This document shows, piece after piece, positions 54,021 through 61,981 of a stretch of DNA of 64,000 nt; within the stretch, counting starts at the first letter, position 1; every line of letters begins with the position of its first letter. Below the pieces are notes generated by a model. That model was not told where the DNA came from. It searched no databases and worked only from the letters and a program-made list of their open reading frames with translations. Source of the stretch: an uncultured Roseibium sp. (GTDB lineage: Bacteria > Pseudomonadota > Alphaproteobacteria > Rhizobiales > Stappiaceae); contig NZ_OY780958.1 of assembly GCF_963675985.1 (NCBI RefSeq), positions 3,472,001 to 3,536,000 of the forward strand, written 5' to 3'. Made by a program: the position numbers and the translations under genes.

Positions 54021-54278
54021 GATCCTTCCGTTTAATTGGACTCAGTTCGCTTTATAACCCGATCGCGTTTCGCGCAAAATGCAAGCAGAATTGACGGGCC
54101 AAGTCGGGCATGCCATAAGGCCGCCATCATCAAGAGAAGGGCTGGCGCCCTCACCAACCTGCCTCACCGGGCAAGGTGGTTCCCGCCAGGGATGTGGCCG
54201 AAGAAGACGTATTGCATTACGTTCGGCAACCAAGCGGTTCGACCAGGAATTTTCGCGCCAGTCCTCCTCGGGAAACCG

Positions 54279-54596
54279 ATGGAGGATTTTTTGTCTCTAG
54301 ACGCTTTTGCCGGACAGGCTGCCAGCCTGATTGCCGGTTTCGAAGACCCGGATACGGGCCACGGTATTGCTGACGAAGGGCCGCGATGGATCGAAGCGGC
54401 CGAGACTTGCGTCCTGATGCGCATCGATCAGCTTCGTCTCATCGGCGGCCTGCCGCGCCACGAACCACCGTTGACGGTTGAACAGCGTCTGCACCGCTTG
54501 CAGGACCTGTTACGCCTGTGGGCGGAAGGGTGTCTGTTTGCCGTGGATGAACGTCTTTTTGCCGATATTCTCAATCGCCGCCGGGAAAAGAGCTAG
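54279..54596 (+). CDS. hypothetical protein
   Basis: This 105-residue protein from ATG 54279 begins MEDFLSLDAFAGQAASLIAGF and is mainly helical, with no domain I know. Upstream in-frame codons (back to 54036) lack coding character. Codon use agrees with the genome. The stop codon TAG lies inside the left end of the palindromic element (54593-54698), which probably also ends the transcript. Spacing and frame suggest a real small gene, but supporting evidence is limited. Confidence 0.5.
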   Translation: MEDFLSLDAFAGQAASLIAGFEDPDTGHGIADEGPRWIEAAETCVLMRIDQLRLIGGLPRHEPPLTVEQRLHRLQDLLRLWAEGCLFAVDERLFADILNRRREKS

Positions 54597-54698
54597 AGCA
54601 TGTCGCGTTCATTCGAATTCACGTGACATGCTCTATTCGTTTCTGACGCACGTCCTGCTGCGAAAAACCGGTCTCCATTTTTTCGCGACGGGCTCTAG
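54593..54698. repeat. palindromic intergenic element of 106 bases
   Basis: The element begins CTAGAGCATGTCGCG and ends CGCGACGGGCTCTAG, imperfect inverted ends (13 of 15). Inside, AGAGCATGTC pairs with GACATGCTCT. Similar AGAGCATGTC repeats are common between genes in Hyphomicrobiales genomes. The stop codons of the two convergent flanking genes lie in the left and right ends. Confidence 0.85.
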
Positions 54699-55090
54699 CG
54701 ACAGTCCTTCGGCACAGGCCGCGGGCGTCCGTCCTCGTCGACGGCAACCATGGTAAAGGTCGCCTGGGTGACTTTTTCCCGGTGACCGAAGCGATGGCGC
54801 AGGGCCCAGGCTTCCAGCTGCACCTCTATCGAAGAGGTTCCGACGCGGCCGATGCGACTGTAGACGCACAGGACATCGCCGACATGGACCGGGCGGATGA
54901 ATTTCATCTTGTCGACGGCGATCGTGACGACGCGACCGGCAGCCCGCTGCCCCGCGGCGATACCTGCGGAAAGGTCCATCTGGGACAAGACCCAGCCGCC
55001 GAAGATATCGCCGGCCGCATTGGTGTCGGCTGGCATGGCCATGGTGCGCAGGGTGAGTTCGCCGTGAGGGCTTTCTTCGGTCTCTGTCAA
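54695..55090 (-). CDS. yciA: acyl-CoA thioesterase (YciA family)
   Basis: This 131-residue hot-dog enzyme hydrolyses acyl-CoA to free acid and CoA in the cytoplasm. The pattern LRTMAMPADTNAAGDIFGGWVLSQMDLSAG contains the conserved Asn and Asp of the active site. RVVTIAVDKMKFIRPVHVGDVLCVYSRI follows. The length is typical. Its stop codon is in the right end of the palindromic element. It lies just downstream of the Crp-type regulator on the same strand (27 bases), so the two may be co-transcribed. Confidence 0.93.
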   Translation of the reverse strand: MTETEESPHGELTLRTMAMPADTNAAGDIFGGWVLSQMDLSAGIAAGQRAAGRVVTIAVDKMKFIRPVHVGDVLCVYSRIGRVGTSSIEVQLEAWALRHRFGHREKVTQATFTMVAVDEDGRPRPVPKDCR

Positions 55091-55117
55091 TTTCGACTTA
55101 CCTTTGTTCCGCGGAAA

Positions 55118-55807
55118 TTAAAGAGTGGAGGCCTGCTGCAGCAGTTCCGGCTGTTCCAGGCAGTAATAGCCGGAGATCCGGCTGATCGTGCCCGCGCGTT
55201 TCCAGTCGTTCAGCACCCGGCTCACGTTTTCGCGCGCCGCACCGGCCATGTTGGCGATGTCCGCCTGGCTCAGCTTGTAGTGGATCAGGATGCGCCCACC
55301 GTCGATCGGCTTGCCGAAGGTTTCCGAAAGCTGCAGCAACGCCTGGGCGACGCGCCCCGGCAACGGCAGGAAGGACCGTGCCGCCAGAACATCGTTCGCC
55401 TGGCGCAGGCGCCCGCCGACGATCGACAGCATGTGCCGATAGACAGCCGGGTTGGCATCGGCGAAACGCTCGAAAGCGGCCTTGTCGATGAAGGCGAGAT
55501 TGGCCGCCTTGAGGGCGCTGACCGTCGCGGACCTGGGTCTGCCGTCCAGAAGCGCCAGTTCGCCGACGAGATCGCCCGGCCCGAGCACGGCCAGCAGTTG
55601 CTCATCCCCGTCCACAGAGAGAATGGAGACCTTCAGAGAGCCTTCAAGCACGGCATAACAGCCGTTGCCCGGGTCGCCGTTTTCGAAAAGGATCGTACCG
55701 GCGCCAATCTTCATCGGCCGCGCGAGAGCCGATAGACCTTCCGCCAGATCCAGCGACAAGCCTTCCAGCGAAAAACTGTTCTGCAGAAATTCCTGTATTT
55801 CAGCCAC
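55118..55807 (-). CDS. Crp/Fnr family transcription regulator
   Basis: This 229-residue regulator has a cyclic-nucleotide-binding domain (GTILFENGDPGNGCYAVLEGSLKVS, LLDGRPRSATV) and a C-terminal helix-turn-helix, LSQADIANMAGAARENVSRVL. The recognition helix keeps Arg-Glu-x3-Arg (RENVSR), as in CRP, which reads TGTGA half sites. No iron-sulphur cysteines are seen in the N-terminus, so it is not FNR itself. GTG 55807 is chosen with GGAG eight bases upstream. A CRP-type site (55864-55879) lies 57 bases upstream of this start, so autoregulation is likely. Confidence 0.85.
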   Translation of the reverse strand: MAEIQEFLQNSFSLEGLSLDLAEGLSALARPMKIGAGTILFENGDPGNGCYAVLEGSLKVSILSVDGDEQLLAVLGPGDLVGELALLDGRPRSATVSALKAANLAFIDKAAFERFADANPAVYRHMLSIVGGRLRQANDVLAARSFLPLPGRVAQALLQLSETFGKPIDGGRILIHYKLSQADIANMAGAARENVSRVLNDWKRAGTISRISGYYCLEQPELLQQASTL

Positions 55808-55863
55808 TGCCCCGTCTCCTGCCCCGACACCCTGGGCACATCTTTTGCCGCCAAGCGCACTTT

Positions 55864-55879
55864 TGTGACCCACATCACG
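55864..55879. promoter_or_regulatory. CRP-type binding site
   Basis: TGTGA-N6-TCACG matches the CRP consensus TGTGA-N6-TCACA at nine of ten positions. It lies between the Crp-type gene (minus) and a plus-strand TATATA box at 55901. Its centre is about 41.5 bases before the predicted start near 55913, the class II activator position. Confidence 0.6.
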
Positions 55880-55912
55880 TGCGCCCGATCAAACTAGCCC
55901 TATATACAAAGA

Positions 55913-55990
55913 CATGGAAGCGGGTTCCCCCCTCCCCCTTCCTGACCTCCCCGAAAAACGGTTCCGTCTCCCCGCCGGAACCGTTTTTTC
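55913..55990 (+). ncRNA. candidate small RNA with C-rich anti-Shine-Dalgarno stretches
   Basis: After the TATATA box (55901-55906) a ~78-base transcript would contain unpaired CCCCCCTCCCCC and CCTGACCTCCCC and end in a strong terminator. CU-rich stretches that pair with ribosome sites are known for alphaproteobacterial sRNAs (CcsR type, alpha-r14). No open frame lies inside. The terminator may instead belong only to the convergent gene, so confidence is limited. Confidence 0.35.
55954..55988. terminator. bidirectional terminator
   Basis: AAAAACGGTTCCG and CGGAACCGTTTTT pair perfectly (13 bases) with a nine-base loop; runs of A and T lie on both sides. It ends the ChbG/HpnK-like gene (minus strand) and any plus-strand transcript. 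Confidence 0.92.
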
Positions 55991-56045
55991 GTTGTAAGGG
56001 GGCTAAACAGAAGTCCTTCCAACGCGCCAATCGGCAGAACCCCGG

Positions 56046-56843
56046 CTAATTCAGAAAAACGTCGGTTTCTTCGAGCGTATGGAAAAAGCGGTCGCTGCGA
56101 AGCACTTCCCACTGGCACTGCCGCATGGCGACCTTTTCGCGCGGCTCCTCGCGGCGCAGACGATCATCCACCTGAGCGGGAATACAGTGGACGAAGGTCA
56201 CGTCCTGCAGTCCGTCGAAATGACGCCGGATTTTGCGGTGCAGATCTTCCGGGTCCACCGTTTCAGGAAGAGCTGGCCCTTTTGGCAGGACCTCAAGCCC
56301 TTTTTTCGCGGCGATCCGGTGAAGGCGCCTGGCATGCAATCCCGGCTCGAACGGCGAAATGATTTTCGGAGGACGTTCAAACCCGGCCCGTTCGATGGCA
56401 TCGAGGACGTGCCGTGCGATCGCCGATCGCTCCATGAGCCCTTCCCGGACGGCGACGAAATCCGGTTCCCGGTTCATCAGAAAGGTAAAGCGCGTCAACT
56501 GGGCATCGGCCTCCGCGGCGAAGACCTCGTCCGGCAGCAGCCGCAGCATGGCCCTGCGCTCGACGAAGCCGCGGCTCGGCATTTTTTCGTGGTAGAGTTC
56601 CCGCATCCGCTCACTGACCGGATGGACCCGATCTCCGCTGAAGGCCAGCGTGACACCGATCAGCGCCCTGTTGCCCACCTTTTCGGCGACTTCCTGCATG
56701 GGCTTGAATTCGCGCGCCCAAAGCTCGCTGGCGACCAGGCACCCGACCGCGCTCAGGCGGCCTTCCAGAAGCAGGGAGCGCAAGGCTCTGTCGACGCCGA
56801 AGGCCACCGCGTAATCGAGGGCGCCCAGTGTAATTCTTTTCAT
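56046..56843 (-). CDS. ChbG/HpnK-like protein lacking metal ligands
   Basis: This 265-residue protein has the overall pattern of YdjC/ChbG/HpnK deacetylases (ALDYAVAFGVDRALRSLL at the start, IGVTLAFSGD, a later PDFVAVREG, and ISPFEPGLHARR). The metal site is eroded: ADDFG reads ALDYA, the His in the GxHxxL element is Thr, and the HxHxH element is VREG. One Asp remains. Deacetylase activity is therefore unlikely. It lies beside GT39 and GT2-GtrA genes, as HpnK-type proteins often do, so it may have a structural or regulatory role in that glycolipid pathway. The start is ATG 56843. Confidence 0.72.
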   Translation of the reverse strand: MKRITLGALDYAVAFGVDRALRSLLLEGRLSAVGCLVASELWAREFKPMQEVAEKVGNRALIGVTLAFSGDRVHPVSERMRELYHEKMPSRGFVERRAMLRLLPDEVFAAEADAQLTRFTFLMNREPDFVAVREGLMERSAIARHVLDAIERAGFERPPKIISPFEPGLHARRLHRIAAKKGLEVLPKGPALPETVDPEDLHRKIRRHFDGLQDVTFVHCIPAQVDDRLRREEPREKVAMRQCQWEVLRSDRFFHTLEETDVFLN

Positions 56844-56943
56844 TTTCTCAAATGCCCAGGATTTGCGGTCACCGTGACGAGTCCTTATCCCTGCGGCAAT
56901 ATCATTCGGATTTCAACCGTAGAAAGGCTATTCCCGTCAAAGA

Positions 56944-58443
56944 TCAATCGTCTTCGTCAGGTAGAAACGGCATGATCGGAAGCCCCGGAACCTCATAGAC
57001 CACTATGTGCTCGAGAAAGGTTCCATCCACACTCCGGGTCAGGGAGGCGATCTTCTTCACGTCGCCATAGATTTGCCTGAGCCGATCGACGCGGTCGCGG
57101 CGTTCCACGGTGACATAAAGCCCCTTTTGGCGGAACAGGGCCGGATCGGGGGGCGGCTGCATGGCATAACGGATACGTTCATTGAGCTGAATGACCGGAA
57201 GCTCGTCCTTGAACAGAAAGGCAAGCTGGGCATTGAGCCCGTAGCCGGTGGTCTCGATATAGGCGGCGCCCGTTTCCTCCGCGATACTTCGGATCTCCTC
57301 GCCGATCTCGGGCCAGCCGCGCAACTGGAATGTCGGATCCTTGCGGGCCAGGGTCCCTGTGAGCGGGTTGACCGCATGGATCTGGATAACGACGGCGACC
57401 GCCACGCCCAGCGCAATGCCGGCGAACGACAGGCGCCGCCACCAGGCTTCCCATCCGTTCGGATGGGCAACGAAGACCGCCGCCATGATGGCAAAAGCCG
57501 GAAACAGCGGTGCCGGCCAGTTGGCCTGAACCCGCGCATGCAGCGAATGAAAGACGAGATAGGCGAGGAACGGCAGGACCGTCAGAATGATGAGCGCGGC
57601 CGCGCCGTCCCGGCGCAGCGCCTTGCCACCAAGACGCACAGAACCAAACACTGCCGGAATCGCGATCAGAGGATTGACCAGCCCCAGAAGGGCGCCAATG
57701 AGCTCGAAGATGTATTTCGACGTCCAGTCGCCGCGCCCCGCCCGGCCGAACTGCTTGTAGAAACTCGCCCAGTCGTGGAGATGGTTCCAGTAGAGGACCG
57801 GGACGAAGAGAAGCAGCGCAAGCGCGCCGCCGGCCCAGAGCTGCCAGGTGAGGAACCAGCGCCGTGCGTCTTTCGCCCAAAAAAGCCATAGGACGAAGCC
57901 GGCACCGAGGAAAAGGACCGAATACTTGGACAGAAGTCCCAGGCCCGCAAAAAGGCCGACGGCCAGCCACCAGTTGGCGTTGTCCGACCGGTAAAGCTCC
58001 GCCAGCGCCCACAACGCCAGGCCCCAGAAGAGGACGGACGGTGCATCCGGGGTCGCCAGAATGCCGCCGACACCGACCAGAATGCTGGCGTTCAAGAACA
58101 ACACCGCCCAGCCCGCCACGCGCCGGTCGAACAGCAGCCCCGCCGTGCGCCACAGAGCCAGCGACCCGAGCGCCGATGTCAGGACGACGGCAAGTCGCGT
58201 TCCGAGGAACGTATCGCCGACGAGCTGCTGGCCCGCCCAGGCCCACCAGCCGATCATCGGCGGATGGTCGTAGTAGCTGAGCGCGGGGAACTGCCCCCAC
58301 AGGCGATAATAGGCTTCGTCTTCGACGAACCAGGCATTGGCTGCCGACCAGAGCTTCAGTCCGGTCAGGGCCAGCACGAACAGGCACAGAAAGGCCGGCC
58401 GCAGATAGAACGGCAAGTCCTGCCCGTCAGACATGCTTTTCAT
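56944..58443 (-). CDS. GT39/ArnT-type membrane glycosyltransferase
   Basis: This 499-residue protein from ATG 58443 has ten to twelve membrane helices and a C-terminal soluble part. The N-terminal loop VEDEAYYRLWGQ and the following YYDHPPMIGW carry the PMT_2 catalytic acid region. LGTRL, ATPDAPSVLFW, GLGLLSKYSVLFLG and RVQANWPAPLFP are typical of ArnT-like enzymes that use a polyprenyl-phosphate sugar. The upstream GT2-GtrA gene stops 20 bases before this start, so the two are in one operon. The product is probably a sugar-modified lipid in the envelope. Confidence 0.88.
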   Translation of the reverse strand: MKSMSDGQDLPFYLRPAFLCLFVLALTGLKLWSAANAWFVEDEAYYRLWGQFPALSYYDHPPMIGWWAWAGQQLVGDTFLGTRLAVVLTSALGSLALWRTAGLLFDRRVAGWAVLFLNASILVGVGGILATPDAPSVLFWGLALWALAELYRSDNANWWLAVGLFAGLGLLSKYSVLFLGAGFVLWLFWAKDARRWFLTWQLWAGGALALLLFVPVLYWNHLHDWASFYKQFGRAGRGDWTSKYIFELIGALLGLVNPLIAIPAVFGSVRLGGKALRRDGAAALIILTVLPFLAYLVFHSLHARVQANWPAPLFPAFAIMAAVFVAHPNGWEAWWRRLSFAGIALGVAVAVVIQIHAVNPLTGTLARKDPTFQLRGWPEIGEEIRSIAEETGAAYIETTGYGLNAQLAFLFKDELPVIQLNERIRYAMQPPPDPALFRQKGLYVTVERRDRVDRLRQIYGDVKKIASLTRSVDGTFLEHIVVYEVPGLPIMPFLPDEDD

Positions 58444-58463
58444 TTCCAGGCCCTTTTTGGCGA

Positions 58464-59600
58464 TCAGCCCTTGCGCCAGGTCAGGGCCGAACTTGCGGCA
58501 TAATTCCAGACTGCGCCCATGATCGCACCGGATGCACCCGCGAACCACCAGTAGGACGGCTCGGTATAAATCAGGCTGGCAACGCCCACATTGGCCAACA
58601 CCCCGACGCTGCAGACGGCATAGAAGGTCAGCAGCCCCTGAATGGCCTTGAAGCCGCGCAAACGCCGGTCGCGATAGGTGAGATGGTTATTGAGGAAAAA
58701 ATTCGAGGTCATGGCGACGAAAGAGGCCGCCGTCTGCGCCAGATTGAACTCGAAGGCGCCGACCGTGAGAAACAGCCGGAGCGCGACCAGATGCACGAAC
58801 AGGCCGCTTGCACCGACGAGGCCGAACATCAGAAAGCGCACCGAAATCATGTTGCCGAAGTATTTCGCGAGCAGCAGGCCGAAGTAGTCGAGCGTGACCA
58901 GCGTATCGAGCTTGCTCTCGCCGTGCTGGCGCTCGCGGAAGGTGAAGGGCAATTCCCTGATCTTCAGGCGCCCCTTCGCACTGGAGACCATGTCGAGCAG
59001 GATCTTGAACCCCTGGGCCGACAGCTTGGGCGCGAGCGCTTCCGCCTCCTCACGGCGGATCATGAAGAAGCCACTCATCGGATCCGACAAGGACACGTTC
59101 AAAAGCTTCTGGGCCAGTCGATTGGCCACATTGGAACCCCAGGTCCGGATGGAGGACAGGCCGGCGCCAATATCGCCCCCCTCTACCTTGCGGCTTGCAA
59201 CCACCAGATCGGTGTCGGTATGGCGAAGCTCCTGCAGCATGCGCGGAAGCAGCGTCTCGTCATGCTGCAAATCGGCGTCCATCACCGCAACATAAGGCGC
59301 GGAACTCGCCAGCATGCCCTCGATACAGGCCCCGGAGAGCCCGCGGCGACCAAACCGGCGGATCACCCGGACGCGCGGATCGCGGCTTGCGATGTCACGG
59401 GCCACATCGGCCGTCCCGTCGGGCGAATTGTCATCGACGAAGATGGCCTCCCAGGCAATGCCGTGCAGCGCCTCATCGAGCAGACCGATCACGATCGGAA
59501 CGTTTTCCGCCTCGTTGAACGTCGGCAGGATGACACTCAGTTCCGCCGAAGGCCACACGGCCTCCTCCGCTTCGACTGAGACTTTATCGATCATGAGCAT
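58464..59600 (-). CDS. dolichol-phosphate-mannose-synthase-like GT2 fused to GtrA
   Basis: This 378-residue fusion has an N-terminal GT-A domain with LSVILPTFNEAENVP, FVDDNSPDGTADVA, MDADLQHDETLLPRML (DxD) and the terminal EKxxF-type motif FRERQHGESK. A GtrA domain follows (four helices, FLMFGLVGASGLFVH onwards). It makes polyprenyl-phosphate-sugar and may flip it, supplying the GT39 enzyme downstream. The start is uncertain; ATG 59600 or 59594 is taken because the earlier frame has no ribosome site. Confidence 0.9.
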   Translation of the reverse strand: MLMIDKVSVEAEEAVWPSAELSVILPTFNEAENVPIVIGLLDEALHGIAWEAIFVDDNSPDGTADVARDIASRDPRVRVIRRFGRRGLSGACIEGMLASSAPYVAVMDADLQHDETLLPRMLQELRHTDTDLVVASRKVEGGDIGAGLSSIRTWGSNVANRLAQKLLNVSLSDPMSGFFMIRREEAEALAPKLSAQGFKILLDMVSSAKGRLKIRELPFTFRERQHGESKLDTLVTLDYFGLLLAKYFGNMISVRFLMFGLVGASGLFVHLVALRLFLTVGAFEFNLAQTAASFVAMTSNFFLNNHLTYRDRRLRGFKAIQGLLTFYAVCSVGVLANVGVASLIYTEPSYWWFAGASGAIMGAVWNYAASSALTWRKG

Positions 59601-59826
59601 GAAACTTCCGTCCATGGCCGCCGCTGCCGGAGGCCGTCCTATCCCGAAGGGATAAAGTGGCCGGGACCATATCCCAAACACTATTCGTTGCAAACCAAGC
59701 GTGATGACGCTGTCTTCATGAGACCCATTGCCACACAGACCCTAAAACCGGCTTAATTTTGCTGGCCGGGAAGGTCTTCAGCTCCTACATCTGAAGGAAC
59801 GAAAGGGCCTCCCGACCGGAAACGAC

Positions 59827-60297
59827 ATGGAACCGAGCATCGATATTCGCCCCGCCGTCCGCAGGCAGCCGGCGCACCCCTCCATCGACAGCGCGCAGAT
59901 TTCAGCCCTGGTCGACACGTTCTACGGACGGATCCGCGAAGACGAGCGGCTCGGCCCGGTCTTCGACGGCAGGCTCGGTGGCCGCTGGGACCCCCATCTG
60001 GGAAAGATGAAAGCATTCTGGCGCTCGGTCCTGCTCAAGACCGGAGAATACAAGGGGCAGCCGGTCCCGACCCACTACAAGCTGAAAGAAGTGGTTTCAG
60101 ACGACTACCGGATCTGGCTGGAGCTTTTCCGGGAAACCGCCTTCGAAGTCTTCGAGGACGAGGAAGCCGCCCGTATCGTCATCCGCCAGGCGGAGAAGAT
60201 CGCCCAGAGCCTGTGGATGGCAACCATCGCCTCTCCTTTCGACAAGGTTCCGGGCTTTCTGACCACGGCCGCCCATCAGTCTCAAAGCACAACCTGA
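59827..60297 (+). CDS. group III truncated haemoglobin
   Basis: This 156-residue globin has the group III pattern FYGRIREDERLGPVF (B helix with Phe-Tyr at 32-33) and proximal His83 in PVPTHYKLKEV, plus WRSVLL in the E helix. Truncated haemoglobins of this class bind O2, NO or sulphide and may protect against oxidative or nitrosative stress. ATG 59827 is chosen. No NO-sensing regulator lies beside it. The next gene, hisS, begins 141 bases downstream. Confidence 0.93.
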   Translation: MEPSIDIRPAVRRQPAHPSIDSAQISALVDTFYGRIREDERLGPVFDGRLGGRWDPHLGKMKAFWRSVLLKTGEYKGQPVPTHYKLKEVVSDDYRIWLELFRETAFEVFEDEEAARIVIRQAEKIAQSLWMATIASPFDKVPGFLTTAAHQSQSTT

Positions 60298-60438
60298 GTT
60301 AAGCCTGACCTCCCTGCCGCCTTGCCCTTGAACGACGTTTCGTCTAGGACAGCGCGTGAATTGGGGTTCCCGCAGGTATCGGTTTCGTCGAGCACTGCGC
60401 AGGAACCCAAAAGAGCTCGCCGGGACGTTTAAGATTTC

Positions 60439-61980
60439 ATGGCCAAGAAACCAAACAAGCTGAAAGCCCGCCTGCCGCGCGGCTTCGTCGACAGGTCTGC
60501 CAGCGACATCCGGGCAACGGACGAATTGCTCGGGCGGATCCGCGAAGTCTATGAAAAATACGGCTTCGATCCGGTCGAAACACCCGCCTTCGAATATACG
60601 GACTGTCTCGGCAAGTTCCTGCCCGACACGGACCGGCCGAATGCCGGCGTGTTCTCCGTTCAGGACGACGACGAGCAGTGGATGAGCCTGCGCTACGACC
60701 TGACCGCGCCGCTTGCCCGCCATGTGTCGGAAAACATCAACGACATCCAGCTCCCCTACCGGACCTACCGGGCTGGCTGGGTATTCCGCAACGAAAAACC
60801 CGGTCCCGGCCGGTTCCGCCAGTTCATGCAGTTCGACGCCGACACGGTCGGCGCGCCCGGCGTCCAGGCGGATGCGGAAATGTGCATGATGATGTCGGAC
60901 ACCATGGAAGCGCTCGGCATCGCGCGCGGCGACTATGTCATCCGGGTCAACAACCGCAAGGTTCTGGACGGTGTCATGGAAGCCATCGGCCTCGGCGGCG
61001 AGGAAGACAACGAGCGCCGCCTCACCGTGCTGCGCGCCATGGACAAGCACGACAAGTTCGGTTCCGAAGGGGTCCGCCTTCTTCTGGGCGAAGGCCGCAA
61101 GGACGAGAGCGGCGACTTCACCGCCGGAGCGAAACTGCACCCGGATGCCATCGAGGCGATCCTGGAAATTCTCGACGCGTCGGCCATCGACGATCTGGTC
61201 GACTACACCAACGACCTGACCTTCAAGACGGCAGCACTTTCGAAGTTCGCCATCAACGAGCATTTCGAGGCAGGCTTCACCGAGTTAAAGCTGATCTCCG
61301 ACCTGGTCAAGGGCGCGGGCTACATGTCCGACAGGATCTCCATCGATCCGTCTGTCGTGCGCGGCCTGGAGTATTACACCGGCCCGGTCTACGAGGCCGA
61401 ATTGCTGTTCGACGTAACCAACGAAAAGGGCGAAGTGGTCCAGTTCGGTTCGGTCGGCGGTGGCGGGCGCTATGACGGTCTGGTCAAGCGCTTCACCGGA
61501 CGCGACGTGCCGGCGACCGGCTTTTCCATCGGCGTCTCACGCCTGATGACGGCGTTGAAGAACCTGGGCAAGCTTGGAACGGAAGATGTTGTCGCCCCCG
61601 TCCTGGTCACGGTGATGGATGGCAACGTAGAGGCCCTCGCCCGCTACCAGAAGATGGTTCAGGACCTGCGCGCCGCCGGCATCCGGGCCGAAATGTACCA
61701 AGGCAACTGGAAAAAGTTCGGCAACCAGCTGAAATACGCCGACCGGCGCGATTGTCCGATCGCGATCATCCAGGGCTCCGACGAACGCGACGCAGGTGAA
61801 ATTCAGATCAAGGACCTGATCGAAGGCAAGCGCCTGTCGGAGGAAATCACCGACAACGTCACCTGGCGCGAAAGCCGGCCGGCACAGATCACCGCGAAGG
61901 AAGACGCGCTGGTGGACACCGTGCGGCAGCTTCTGACCGAGCAGGCCGAAGACCGCAGACGCGCGATCGAGGGCCGGTGA
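60439..61980 (+). CDS. hisS: histidyl-tRNA synthetase
   Basis: HisS charges tRNA-His. The 513 residues show class II motifs: the N-terminal LPRGFVDR and YEKYGFDPVETPAFEYTD, motif 2 with YRAGWVFRNEKPGPGRFRQFMQFDAD, the histidine pocket RGLEYYTGPVYEAE, and GGGGRYDGLVKRF. The C-terminal anticodon domain ends the protein. The alphaproteobacterial insertion region (about 180-230, rich in DK and GD) is present. hisZ starts two bases after the stop, so the genes are co-transcribed. Confidence 0.97.
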   Translation: MAKKPNKLKARLPRGFVDRSASDIRATDELLGRIREVYEKYGFDPVETPAFEYTDCLGKFLPDTDRPNAGVFSVQDDDEQWMSLRYDLTAPLARHVSENINDIQLPYRTYRAGWVFRNEKPGPGRFRQFMQFDADTVGAPGVQADAEMCMMMSDTMEALGIARGDYVIRVNNRKVLDGVMEAIGLGGEEDNERRLTVLRAMDKHDKFGSEGVRLLLGEGRKDESGDFTAGAKLHPDAIEAILEILDASAIDDLVDYTNDLTFKTAALSKFAINEHFEAGFTELKLISDLVKGAGYMSDRISIDPSVVRGLEYYTGPVYEAELLFDVTNEKGEVVQFGSVGGGGRYDGLVKRFTGRDVPATGFSIGVSRLMTALKNLGKLGTEDVVAPVLVTVMDGNVEALARYQKMVQDLRAAGIRAEMYQGNWKKFGNQLKYADRRDCPIAIIQGSDERDAGEIQIKDLIEGKRLSEEITDNVTWRESRPAQITAKEDALVDTVRQLLTEQAEDRRRAIEGR

Positions 61981-61981
61981 G

